Source of the DNA: Sipunculus nudus
Lineage: Eukaryota > Annelida > Sipuncula > Golfingiida > Sipunculidae
Length of the DNA: 64,000 nt
Assembly: GCA_026874595.1 (NCBI GenBank)
Contig: CM049313.1
Coordinates: 56,875,159-56,939,158, forward strand
Direction: 5' to 3'
The translations under genes and the position numbers were made by a program. Under the pieces are notes generated by a model. It saw only the letters and a list, made by a program, of their open reading frames with translations. It did not search any database and was not told where the DNA came from. Numbering within the stretch: the stretch's first letter is position 1; each line of letters starts with the position of its first letter. This document shows, piece by piece, positions 24,385 through 35,392 of the stretch.

Positions 24385-26787
24385 AGCGAACCTGTGAGCT
24401 TATGCGATGGCACAGCGTCCTCGTCCGCAGTCGTCCGTACGTCAACCCATGCTATCTCAAAAACCATTGGAGCTAGCATTACCAAATTTCATACAAAAAA
24501 TCGGTTATCTAAAAAACTCTATCGGATTTTGCTTTTTTTTGCTGTCTGCACTAACTGAGATTTTATAAGGAAAAAGCTAAAAAAAAAAAATTTAAAATCT
24601 TCTCCTCCAAAACTGTCCAGCCAAATCATTCAATATTTCACAAAAATAATCTCTGAAACTATCTCTCTCAAGTTTGTTCGAATGGTTCCAGTTCGGTGAA
24701 TTTAAGTCAAATGTACAGTTTCAGAGACGGCTGGAGCTATCCTCACCAAATTTTATGAAAATGTTCGTCACATGACTCATATATGAATTTGAGGTATTGG
24801 CGGCGCCACCTGCATCAACCTCTTCTGTACGAGGGTCATCGGGCATCAGTACATTAATTCATAATTTCTCAGGAATTGCGGGAGCTAGCATCCCCAAATT
24901 GTATGCAAAAATCTGTTACATATTAAATGTTGTGGGATTGAGCGTTTTGTGGTGCCATCTGCATTAACTTACATTTTACGGGGAAAGCTAAAAAAAACTT
25001 TGAAAGTTTCTACTCTAAAATCATTCAACCAAATTGTTCAATATTTCACAGAAATTATTCGAGAGACAGGATCTTTCAAGTTTGTAAAAATGGTTTGGGT
25101 TTGATGAATTTTAGCTGAGTTACAGAAATTTGAACTTGGTCATTTGGCCAAGTAAGCACACTGACTTAACAATCTCAGAATCGATAGGACTTAGCATTTC
25201 CAAGTTTTGTGCAAATGTTGGTCACATGACTCATATATGACATTGCAGTTTTTGTGGTGCCACCTACATCGATCAATGTTTTACGGTCGAAAACCTAATA
25301 ATTTTAGTCTCTATCAGTTTAAAAATGTTTTATGATGAAACTGTCAAGCTGAATCGTTTAATTTTCACAAGATTTATCTTAGGGTAGGGTTCTTTTAATT
25401 GTATAAGAATAGATAGAGTTTTTTTATTTTTGTTAGAGTCATAGAAAGCTGAAGTTCGTCTTGCGGCCATTTGTAAGCCTATTTCAAACTGAGGACTGCA
25501 AAAGTCTTCTTCTGCAAAACTGTTGTTTCAACTTCTGGAACATTGCACAAAAAATAATTCTTAGGAGGCCTTTTTTTCGAGTTAACTTAAATGATTGCTT
25601 ACAGAATTATTGGACCTTTAACAATGAAAGGACTACATCTTTTATTATTCTAAACAGTTTGATAAAAAAAATATTATGGATATCAGCTTGGAAAAAAAGC
25701 ATTGTAGCCAAAGTCTTTCAGTATGTGCAAACAGATTTACCTACATGCCAAGATTGAGTCTGTATCTATAAATAGCTTGACAGGCTGTCAACTATCTCAG
25801 ATTTGGCAACTGGCCAAAGGTCAGTCTGGATCTGTTTATAGCTTTGGCAGACTGCGAACTTTGTCAGATTATGCAACAGGGCAAGAGTTCACTAATTTCA
25901 GTCAGCTGCAGGTCAAGAGTTTACCTATCTATAAATAGCTTGACAGGCTGTCAACTATCTCAGATTTGGCAACTGGCCAAAGGTCAGTCTGGATCTGTTT
26001 ATAGCTTTGGCAGACTGCGAACTTTGTCAGATTATGCAACAGGGCAAGAGTTCACTAATTTCAGTCAGCTGCAGGTCAAGAGTTTACCTATCTATAAATA
26101 GCTTGACAGGCTGTCAACTATCTCAGATTTGGCAACTGGCCAAAGGTCAGTCTGGATCTGTTTATAGCTTTGGCAGACTGCGAACTTTGTCAGATTATGC
26201 AACAGGGCAAGAGTTCACTAATTTCATTCAGCTGCAGGTCAAGAGTTTACCTATCTATAAATAGCTTGACAGGCTGTCAACTATCTCAGATTTGGCTTTC
26301 TCGTTCAAAAGACTGGTGTCGCCACAAACAAAGACATTTGCACAGTGTATGTGCCTGCTTATTTCTCAGGAGGGATTTGATATATCAGCCTGAAATTTTG
26401 CATATTTATACATATCGGACTGCTGTGCGTATACAAGACTGGTGGCACCACCTGATTATTTTTTGCACAGTGTATGTCCCTGCTTATTTCTCGGGGGGGG
26501 GGGGGGGTTGATATATCAGCCTGAAATCGGGCATATGTATACATCTCGGATAGCTTTGTCGTATACAAGACTGGTGGCGCCGACTACAATCATTTTGTGT
26601 TGTGTGCACCCATGCCAGTATTTCAGCAGTGATGTTTGTGTAAGTGGTTTCTTGTTCAAAATGTTAAGTATTTGCATTGTTCATGTACAAATTACACATG
26701 TACTTGAAAAATAATGGTCCATCATTGAAGCATAATACCTGGTGTATATGCAATTGTACAGGTTCACATTAGGCCTGTATGCCTTGT
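24385..26787 (+). mobile_element. family B rolling-circle-like element, copy B1 (complete)
   Basis: Starts AGCGAACCTGTGAGCTTATG at 24385 in a TTTTG context. It ends ACAGGTTCACATTAGGCCTG then TATGCCTTGT at 26787. The 3' inner repeat (ACAGGTTCGC in B2) is the exact inverse of GCGAACCTGT at the start. AGGCCT-GT-AGGCCT in B2, degraded here, gives a 3' palindrome, and the final CTTG lies in T. A CGTC-rich segment follows the 5' end. The interior holds repeated CCAAATTTTATG and GGCGCCACCTGCAT phrases and a 163-bp tandem array. No protein of its own is detected, so it is non-autonomous. Confidence 0.66.
25767..26297. repeat. 163-bp tandem array inside B1
   Basis: 3.3 nearly identical copies, starting at 25767, 25930, 26093 and 26256. 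Each begins CTATAAATAGCTTGACAGGC and includes CAGATTATGCAACAGGGC. B2 has only a single decayed equivalent near 54055, so the array expanded in B1. Repeating open frames across it are incidental. Confidence 0.95.
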
Positions 26788-27449
26788 TTCGAAATAAAAT
26801 GGAATAGGCTAAAAAAAGCATTTTTCTTCATAATTCAATGCGAGATTTCAGCTTTTTTTTTACCTTTTTATTATATATCTTTGCCAATATTTTATATGAT
26901 CTGAGGAAAACATGGTAATAGTAAAAATTGTTTTACTAAGCACTATAGTAAACAAGTAAAAGCACATCCTAACAAAAAAAAATATCGAATTGTAAAATAT
27001 CCTTTTCCTTGTAAGAAATATCCGAGAAGCCGTCGCCAAAATCTTTTGACGCGAGCAATGGCAACGCAACTATCCCTTTTTTTCATATTTAACGTTATGC
27101 ATAAACATTACATATGAACAGTTAGTTTATTTAAGGCCAGGCTTTTTTTAATTGCTGGCGGTGCTCTTTGAGAAAAACGCAAATTGTTGGTACTTTTTTA
27201 TTTGAGCAAATTCCGGAAGGTCCGGCCCTTATTTCGAGCCCTGCAAAAATAAATGCCACAACAGACCCATACTTCCTCTAAACCAATTGAATATAACGCA
27301 GTTTTAATCAAATGAATCAAAATTTATAATTTGTTTTGCTTTTTATTTGCTTGGTATGACCAATCATGTATACACACGGTTTTTTTTTTTGGTTTTAAAT
27401 AAAGCAAATGTAAAGATTTATGATTTTATTTCCCAAATCTATTTTTTCG
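26788..27449. other. gene-free stretch
   Basis: AT-rich sequence; nothing recognised. Confidence 0.5.
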
Positions 27450-27553
27450 GAGCCCGGGAGACGACATGGTGAAATATATTCATTAATTCGTGTGCACGAA
27501 TTACTTATCCGTGTGCACGAATTAATGACTAACCCGTGTGCACGAATTAGTGG
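27450..27553. repeat. CGTGTGCACG dyad repeat, left copy
   Basis: Begins GAGCCCGGGAGACGACAT and holds three TTCGTGTGCACGAATTA-type imperfect dyads. The same leader and motif recur in direct orientation at 28864. Confidence 0.75.
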
Positions 27554-27789
27554 TCAATGAGAACAGCTTGCAGGCACACACGGTTGTCAAAATGGAGCCC
27601 AACGACTTCCGACAGTTCTGTGACGTTCTACCTTGGAAAATTTGAAACTCTGTAGTGATTGAAAATAGAAAGGGCTGTAAGCGTTACTTAAAGAATATAA
27701 ATATAAAACTTACAGACCCATGTACTTATTGTCGTGCATGGTAGAAAATTTCTAATGCTTTATTTATAAAAAAACAACCTACATTATCT

Positions 27790-28590
27790 TTGTTGGAGCA
27801 TAATGATTAATAATGGGAACATAATTGTAAACAAAGCCGACCAGGCTGAAATTGTTGACAGTTATTTTGCTTCAATAAGTAACTACAGTTACAATTCTCA
27901 ATCGCCATTTCATGATTATGCTACATTGCAAATTACTCTTATACTATAGGTGAAATGAGCTTCACAGAAACTGAGGTATCTCATGTCATATTTGGGAGTA
28001 ACCTTAACTGATTTGCTTTCCTGGCAGGGACACATAAACATAATTAGTTTGAAAGCCAATAAGCATTTGGAAATTTTTAAATATTATAAATTCCATTTCT
28101 CTATGAAAGTTTTAGATCGTAATAACAAATCATTAATATGGCCAATGCTGGAATGTTGTGATTTAATATTTAACAATTGTTCTGTCAGACAGTCATATCA
28201 GCTGGAGAGTATATACAACGGAATGCAGGTTAAACATGTACTGGGGTTTCTTGGACTACCAGCACTGGAGTCTGGAGCTATGTTAAAGAGCTGTGATGGT
28301 CGAGTATAAAAATAAGAAGAGAACTGGCTATACTATCCACATTTTATGTAATGGTTAATGGACTTGCTCCAGATATTCTGCTTAATATATATCACCTCAA
28401 ACTCTGTCTCATGCTCAGCCCTACAGTCTGCGCAAATCGAACGGTAACACTGTCGCTTTTCTGCCCTTCATATAGCCTGCAAACTTTGGAACAGTCTCCC
28501 AATTCCAATAATTCAGTCTACTTCAGTTGATTACAAAAAAAATGTTCGTGACTATTTAAACTCTGCCTCTCGAGATCGAGAATAACAAAG
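27790..28590 (+). pseudogene. Jockey/CR1-type non-LTR retrotransposon ORF2 remnant
   Basis: Three collinear pieces survive. Near 27805-27930 the frame reads INNGNIIVNKADQAEIVDSY then FASISN, matching the linker just before the reverse transcriptase (..KA..FN.YFASVF). Near 27983-28230 it reads MSYLGVTLTDLLSWQGHINI, then KANKHLEIF and LIWPMLECC, matching the region after the catalytic core (YLGV.L...L.W..HI.....KA...L). Near 28475-28590 another frame gives LWNSLPIPIIQSTSVDYKKN then VRDYLNS, the extreme C-terminus. The catalytic reverse transcriptase block is missing between the first two pieces, and frameshifts separate the last two. It is a dead copy with an internal deletion. Confidence 0.72.
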
Positions 28591-28863
28591 TTATTATTGT
28601 GACTATCATCGTCAACATTCATCCTTACTCGGTTACGACTAGATGCCAGTTGCTTAAATCAACTCTTTTTTCCTTTAGAACGACTGACGGTTTTAATCTC
28701 ATTGATACGCTTGATATGGACTAAGACGTTTATTGTTTTATTGAATTACGTCTACCAATTATAATATATGTAGACCTATCTGTGTATGTAGAATGTCAAT
28801 CTGCATTAACGTATACTGTTGTATTTTTTTTATAAACAATTAATGTGTTGTGTAAAAATTACT

Positions 28864-29166
28864 GAGCCCGGGAGACGACATAGTGAAACATATTTATTAA
28901 TTCGTGCGCATGAATTACTATGTGTGAAAAATATATTCACAAGGTGGAAAAAATATTTATTAATTCTTGCGCACTAATTACTAGATGTGAAAAAATATAT
29001 ATCCAAGGTGGAAAAAAATATTTATAAATTCGTGCGCACGAATTACTAATCCGTGCGCACGAATTACCCGGTGTGAAAAATATATTTTCAAGGTGGAAAA
29101 AAATATTTATTAATTCTTGCGCACGACTTACTAATCCGTGCGCACGAATTACTAGGTGTGAAAAAT
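28864..29166. repeat. tandem array of AATTCGTGCGCACGAATT palindromes
   Basis: Starts with the same GAGCCCGGGAGACGACAT leader as 27450. Units of about 75-82 bp follow, each with CAAGGTGGAAAAAAATATTT, one or two CGTGCGCACG dyads and AGGTGTGAAAAATATAT. The 18-bp palindrome is perfect at 29027-29044. Confidence 0.85.
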
Positions 29167-29599
29167 TTATTTGATTTAAACACATTATTTATTTCAACAT
29201 GATAAATACTAGTCGATAAGGCTAACGCAAGTGCTCTCCTGCATAAAAAAAAAAAATAAAAAGAAAGTGAAAATTAACATGTATGTATATACAAATGATC
29301 AGACTTGATGAGTGCACATATATTTATACACGGTTAAATATATACAGATATATATACATTATATATACGTACTATCTCAGGTACCGTTTTCTTGTATAAA
29401 GTTTCAAGCTAAGAGACACATGGAAATAAGCCTGTCTTTCAAAGAAATTGTTTATTATTACTTTTTCTCTCTGGATTCATGTTTAATCCTGGATAAAACC
29501 AGTCAACTAGACGCAGTAACAGAGAGACTTAATGGGAGGCTTACCACGAAGGCTGTTAATCAACCCTGTGTGGAGGTTGGGTGATCCCTATGTCAGAAG
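29167..29599. other. gene-free stretch
   Basis: AT-rich with a short TA-rich patch near 29330-29370; nothing recognised. Confidence 0.45.
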
Positions 29600-29871
29600 G
29601 CGCCACCTTGTGAATCTGGAAAGAACAACAAATGGTTGGAGAACCAGAGGGAACCAGCGTGTTATTCGGAGTTTCCCGATGACGTAGGGAGGCGAGAGAC
29701 GGATTCACTGAAACAACAGTTACAGAACTGTTTCTGGGAAATCCCGAAATAAACAACGATGAGAGAAGGAATGGCCTCGTACACGGCGCCTGGACGCTTG
29801 TTAAAGGGCCTGGTTTGAACTGACGGGCATTATTTGACTGACAGCCAGGTCTTACGGAGAAAACACTTCAT
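29600..29871 (+). promoter_or_regulatory. possible promoter and non-coding first exon
   Basis: Local CpG enrichment (about 10 CpG in 200 bp) ends at a strong donor, TTCAT|GTAAGT, at 29871/29872. The only ATG frame inside (29760) is a 17-19 codon ORF ending TGA before the donor. If transcribed, this would therefore be an untranslated exon with an upstream ORF. It might pair with the candidate exon at 31343. The evidence is circumstantial. Confidence 0.25.
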
Positions 29872-29897
29872 GTAAGTTGTAATTGTTGCTGTATTTT

Positions 29898-30772
29898 GGG
29901 TCTGTCTAAAACGCGGAGAGATGGAGAATTCGCGGAGAGTTTTCACATGCAATGATACTTTTGAATACACATTAAAATCGCTTAAAATCTCCAACTATAT
30001 TACTCTTAACATATTTGCACACTGTTAATTAAATGACCGAAAAAATTAAAAATCTGTACATAATTAAGCATTTTATGCCTAACAATGTAGACCCACCGCC
30101 GAGTGAATGCGTTGCGCAAAATCTAACACCGGTCTGAGTTACCAGCTGACACTGACTGATCTTTTGCCCAAACGGCAAAACACCTAATATTTCAACAGTT
30201 AATTGTGCAAACAATAACAAAACATGAATGTGTATCAAATTTACAGGTGACATGTGAACAAAATATATAGTATAATAAATAAATCATAATTTTACCAACA
30301 TTTATTTAATTATTGATAGATAAAACACACAATCATCATTTATAGAGTTAAGACAACATTTTCATGCACAAATAAAATTTGAAACAACTTGGTAGTAAGA
30401 TTAATTCAAATAAAAGAAAAAATAATAAATATATTGTGATCACAGTTAAAGAATTATATTTTTCTTAATCTGTACAAAATACACCACACTTCTTTCTGAC
30501 CATAATAATACATAATGTCTCCTGATGCTATCGTTGTCTCTGGCGTGGTAGAAATAAAATCTTAAGAGAATGACCTGCTTGCCCAAACAACTGAGAGCTG
30601 AATTTTATGTGAATGTACAGATATTTAATTATAATGGTCATTTAACAATGAACAAATATGTTAAGAGTAATATGGTTGGATTTTATTGTACATTTAAATG
30701 TATCATTGAATATAAAAACTCTCCGCAAATTCTCCATCTCTCCGTGAATTCTCTGCGTTTTAGATGGACCCC
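29898..30772. mobile_element. TIR transposon (non-autonomous) with 8-bp target duplication
   Basis: 875 bp. Left end GGGTCTGTCTAAAACGCGGA; right end, inverted, GGGGTCCATCTAAAACGCAG. Both arms carry repeated CGGAGAGATGGAGAAT and CGGAGAGTTTT units and stay similar for about 110 bp, through ATGATAC and ATTACTCTTAA. Flanks are TGTATTTT at 29890-29897 and TGTATTTT at 30773-30780. The 8-bp duplication with GGG ends is compatible with MULE- or hAT-like groups, but I do not assign one. The interior has no transposase. Confidence 0.8.
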
Positions 30773-30794
30773 TGTATTTTAAACATTGTCAGTG

Positions 30795-31004
30795 AGCGAT
30801 TAGCTGTGTGTTAAACAGCTGTATGCGAGGTACTGAGATGGTTTTGGTGGGATACTTTTGTATTTAGCGAAACTGAACTGATAGTGTGAAAGAAAAGGCA
30901 TATTATCCTCCTGTTTATGTCCCTTTATAAAAGGTTGCTGCAGCTGGAAAACAGGGGGGGGGGGGTCAAACTCCCCGGACCCTCCCCTTGGATCCACTTC
31001 TGTA
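30795..31004. repeat. dispersed repeat family H, copy 2, with hAT-like end
   Basis: 30795-30935 matches family H copy 1. It runs into a G run (30955-30964) and a segment that on the minus strand reads CAGAAGTGGATCC, GGGAGGGTCC and CCCCGG... from 31004, a common hAT-MITE terminus style. No matching duplication was found. Confidence 0.45.
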
Positions 31005-31342
31005 ATACCAGTTACCAGGGTACTTCTGAGCTGATTGTGGCAGCTTTAACTTTTGCAAGTAATAATGATTATTGACACTCATGCCCTGGAATAAACTTGA
31101 ACAGTGTAAATGCAATTCCCCTCATCACAATATAAAATGCCTCACTCATTTGAAAAAGGGTAACCAAAGTGAGCTGTCATATAAATTACTGAATTTCTTG
31201 TTTCTCCTACCTAAGATTTAGAAATCACTGGCCACCAGGGGTGACTAAAATTAGGATATATCTGCTTGTGCATTTTAGTCACCACCTGAGGGGGTAGATA
31301 TGCACTTAATACGGGATATCGCCTATGCCGTTTCTCTTGTAG

Positions 31343-31491
31343 ATGGAGGTGAAAAACGACTGGCTGGCGCAGCCAGAAGCCAGTTTATGCAGGCAAGCAT
31401 GATTCAGCCGGGCACTCCAATGATTAGCTGGGGGGAAACTGACTACCCCACTTTGTCAGCTTATAATCGCTATATCAGGACTCTTATTTAA
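31343..31491 (+). CDS. candidate terminal coding exon, unknown protein
   Basis: I do not recognise the product. A strong acceptor (GCCGTTTCTCTTGTAG) ends at 31342. Two bases complete a split codon, then 48 codons are open to TAA at 31489-31491. The peptide starts GGEKRLAGAARSQFMQASMI and includes QPGTPMISWGETDYPTLSAY. GC content is higher than in the surroundings. Joining it to the donor at 29871 gives an in-frame peptide but no in-frame ATG, so that pairing is unproven. No donor-like site is convincing within it, so it would be a last exon. Confidence 0.36.
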
Positions 31492-33198
31492 TTTATATGA
31501 TTATTGAAAAAATACTAGTTTACAATGGTTGCGTTCCAAAATATTCATCAAATTCAAGTTACTTGCGAAATTTGACATTTATAAAAAAATAGAAGACCCT
31601 GTGTTACTTCCCATATATGATCTTGTGTGGCAGTTGATTTAAGATCATGATCTAATGCAAACAGTGCCTAATGTAGCAAATTCTGATTTTTTTTATGCTC
31701 TTGTAATATTTATACTTGGCATATAATATAATTTAGAAAATGTGTGCTTTCATATGATAAATGCAAACAAACTTTAGAAAGTTCTATGTTTCATAATAGC
31801 TTCATACCCAAATTTACTATATATATACATGCTGGCTATTGAGTAATTACATAGACCCAGCATGTAGGCCTGTACATCTTATGAGATGATTGACAGATCT
31901 GTATATGATGAGAGATTTGCATACTCAACCCATTTTTACTGAGGAATGATCAAGTGATGCCAGTAGGCTTTTTGAAACTCCTTATTTTGCAAAGAATTTA
32001 CAATGAAATATCCCCTTAAAGTCGCATGAATCAGGTATTCTGCCAATAATTTAGATCTTTAGAATCCAAAACTTTATAATTTAAAGATAATAATTATGAA
32101 CAAAACAATTTGATTTATAAGAAAACAGTAACAGTCAGTTATGTTACATAAGATTGTTGCAGATGCAGGGTTAATTTGTTTAAGGTAAAACACTTTTTTT
32201 TAACTTCACTGTAAAAAATTGTAATTAACTGTAAAACTGTTAATAATATAAAAAGAACTGTAAATAACTGCAGTTCATACTTATATGTTTGATTAAAACT
32301 GTACTATAATTCAGTAGAATCCTAGCACTTCATGTCATGTATGATAAAGATTTACATCTGTTGTAAAATCTGAATTAGATATAGAGTTAAAACATTTACT
32401 GCACAAATTTGAATATACAGTGATATCAGATTATCAGCTGTCCATCTTAGAGTTTCCTCTCAGAGCCCCTTGATACAATATTTGAAAGCTTTCTTGTCTC
32501 CAATCGGTTTCTGACGAGTGAAGAACTGGTTAGATGTGTTCACACAAGTAACAACAGTAAGGCTACCATTTGACAACCAACCAATTCAATGCAATAATAA
32601 TACAAATCTCCATTTGATCATTGTCATGCAGGCATCCTCCTTCCACTAGATTCCATGTAGTGTTCCCCCTTAAAAGTTGCTGGCACTTAAGGTGCTCGAG
32701 TGACTCAGTAGCCTGTCCATAAGGGGAACTTCTCAGAGGGACAATATTCAGATGGATGATTTGGTGCTTTTTTTCAGTTTGACGATTCCCAGTTAGACTG
32801 ACCAATTGGATGATATCCAGATAATCAAGCAACAGGTCAATATTTACATTAAAACAATGCAGGGTACGGCTGACGTTGTCATTATTTTATTATTGGACAA
32901 AAGTAGGATTAACATCTGCATGTTCACATGTTACAACCCAGTCCAGTACAACCTGACCGAATTCAAGGCATCTGTCTCATTAGCTATATGTCTGTGTTTT
33001 GCACATGATTTCCCACAATAACCTTCATAATAATGTACATTAAAATGAGTTTTTACTGACAAAATTGACATACGTTTAAATATCCCCTTGGTCTAAACTT
33101 CTATAAACACCCAATACTAAGAACCACCTAAAAACTTGTCTTTCTAGAAACTATCCAGCTGAACCTTTCTCTCTGGGAATCATCCAGCTGAGTTTTTT
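31492..33198. other. gene-free stretch
   Basis: AT-rich. A poly-pyrimidine acceptor (TTTGGTGCTTTTTTTCAG at about 32779) is followed by only seven codons before a stop. Just before 33199 short ATCCAGCTGA repeats begin. Confidence 0.45.
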
Positions 33199-35332
33199 AG
33201 CTCAGCTGACTGTAAGTCATCTGAGCTTTAGCAATCACTCTTTGTGCGTCGTCCATCCGGTTGTCCGGCCATCCGTTCGTCTGTCTGTTAACAGGGCACA
33301 AATCATAACCACTGGACTTGGAATCTTCTAACTTTATGTCCATAGAGGTCTATGAAAAATCTCCTTGGAAACCTAGAATTAGTTCTCAGTTACCCGTATT
33401 CTTTGATCTATGTGGCTCTGAAGTACCCCCCAGAATAATGGAAAATTTGACACAAAAACTTAAGTATCTGAACAACTGAAGCATTGATCACCATGATTTT
33501 TAGCATGGATATTGATCATGGAGTGTTTCATCAGTTTCTGCAGACTAGTGGCGCCACCTGTTTTTTTTTCGATTTTTTACAATTTTTTTCTCTATTTTTG
33601 AGACCTTAAAAGATGTGGTCATCTGTTAACAGGGCACAAATTGTAACGACTGGACCTAGAATCTTCTGTCTTGACATGCAGGGAGGCCCATGAAAAGTCT
33701 CCTAGGAAACCTGGAATTAGTTCTCTGTTACCCATATTCTTTGAGCTATGGGGCTCTGAAGTACCTCCCAGAATAATGGAAAATTTGATACAAAAACTCA
33801 GGTATCTGAACAACTAATGCATTGATCACCATGAATCTTTGCATGGATATTGGTTATGGAGTGTTTCATCAGTTTCTGCAGAATTGTGGTGCAACCTGTC
33901 TTTTTTCAATTTTTTACGAATTTTATCTTTTTTTTTGAGACCTTAAAAGATGCGATCATCTGTTAACAGGGCACAAATCGTTATGACTGGCCCTAGAATC
34001 TTCTTGGAAACCTGAAATTAGGTTTCTGTTACATATATTTACTGAGCTATGGGGCTTATAATTCCCCCCAAAAGAATAATTGAAAATTTGATACCAAGGT
34101 ACGCTCTTTACACAGCGCTTTAAGTTTAACTATAGGCCTAGTTCCTATATTGTAAGCGCTGTTTGTTATGACCTAGTATCCTGAATTGCTGCACCAGAGG
34201 GGAGCACTGTATTTTTGTCCAATCAGGTTAGACCTTGTGCTGGAAGACTCTGCCAAGCGAGAAATACACGGAGCCAATCATGTTCTTTTCGTTTTGATTG
34301 ACAGCTCATCGCCCTGGTAACCATCTGAACAGGCCACAGGCTCAGAGAGAATTGCCCGAGACGTGGTTTTTTTAGGGCCTTGGGCACATAGGATGCCCGG
34401 CCGGTGATCTGTAATTCAAACAAAACTTAACAACAAAGGCTGCGTGCACATGCACCTCGCTGGCTGGTTTAAGTTCTGCAGACAACAGATACATGGTTAC
34501 TCTAACACAGTCATAATGCAATAATCGAATCAGTTGATGATGCGAGAATGCAGAGGGAGCAATTAAAATTTGACCGTAAACTCATCAAAGGGCGCTTAAA
34601 GTGCAGCTATGGGCGGAGCCAGGATGCCTGTCGAGTGTTTGTTTATTGGCATCTGATTGGCTGCTTGTCACATCATACGCACATATTTTTCAGCGGACAA
34701 AGACCTGCCATCTTGTGTCTAAATATATCATATAAGGTCAAAGCTGGCAGTGTGAAAATCAGATGCTTCTTTAGAAGCGCAAGATTTACACTGCCTCAGG
34801 AGCACAATACCAAAGCAGGGCACAAATCATAACCATTGGACCTAGAATCTTCTATTTTGACATCTAGCGAGGTCCGTGAAAAGTGTTCTTAGAAACCTGA
34901 AATTAGGTCTCTATTACCCATATTCTCCAAGGTATGGGGTTTATAAAACACCCCTCAGCATAATTGAAATTTTGATACTAAAGCAGGGCACAAATCATAA
35001 CCATTTGACCTAGAATCTTCATACTTGACATTCTGAGAGTTCCTAAAAGTTCTCCTCAGAAACCTGAATTGAGGTCACTGTGACCTATACTATCTTGGTT
35101 ACAGGCCATGTTTGAGCACCCCAGAAATAATGCAAAATACACACAAGTTGCCAGATTCCTCAGGAACAGCTGGATGGATTGTCATCAAATTTGATGTGCT
35201 AATTGGTCTTGATGAACTTCAGCTAATATGCATGAACTATGATGCCACCTACATTATCTTAATTTGTTTACTGTGCAAGGACACATTGTCAACTTGCCAG
35301 TCGGCTGAGTGTCATGACCAATGGGTCACTTG
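33199..35332 (+). mobile_element. family A rolling-circle-like element, copy A2
   Basis: Starts AGCTCAGCTGACTGTAAGTC in a T6 run and ends TCGGCTGAGTGTCATGACCA then ATGGGTCACTTGT in a T run. Both termini match family A with several changes. The interior is a 337-bp tandem repeat (units from 33288, 33625 and 33962, each beginning TTAACAGGGCACAAAT), with shorter related units at 34816 and 34985. It includes AGTGGCGCCACCTG at about 33547. A separate 709-bp element is inserted at 34098. Confidence 0.62.
34098..34806. mobile_element. 709-bp insertion with 7-bp target duplication
   Basis: Splits a repeat unit of A2. ATACCAA is present at 34091-34097 and again at 34807-34813. The neighbouring uninterrupted unit near 34970 reads GATACTAAAGCAGGGCAC, which serves as the empty site. 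Ends GGTACGCTCTTTACAC and, inverted, TGTGCTCCTGAGGC show no convincing TIR. A GCTTCT-TT-AGAAGC hairpin lies near the right end. The 94-codon frame at 34548-34832 crosses the boundary and is not credible. Element class unknown. Confidence 0.68.
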
Positions 35333-35392
35333 TTTTTCTTAATCTCAAGCTGAGCTGGTCTTCCTTGGAATCATCCAGCTGAACATTTTTTT

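Noticed and set aside
26007-26264. Repeated 85-codon frames in B1
   Set aside because: They recur with the 163-bp tandem unit, which is not a multiple of three; incidental.
29760-29871. Short ATG frame MREGMASYTAPGRLLKGLV as a protein
   Set aside because: Only about 19 codons, ending before the donor; at most an upstream ORF.
31343-31491. Naming the exon after a splicing-factor family because of the TPMISWGE string
   Set aside because: The resemblance is a few residues from memory, and the sequence after it does not fit.
34548-34832. 94-codon plus-strand frame
   Set aside because: It crosses the right edge and target duplication of the 709-bp insertion, so it cannot be an ancestral gene.
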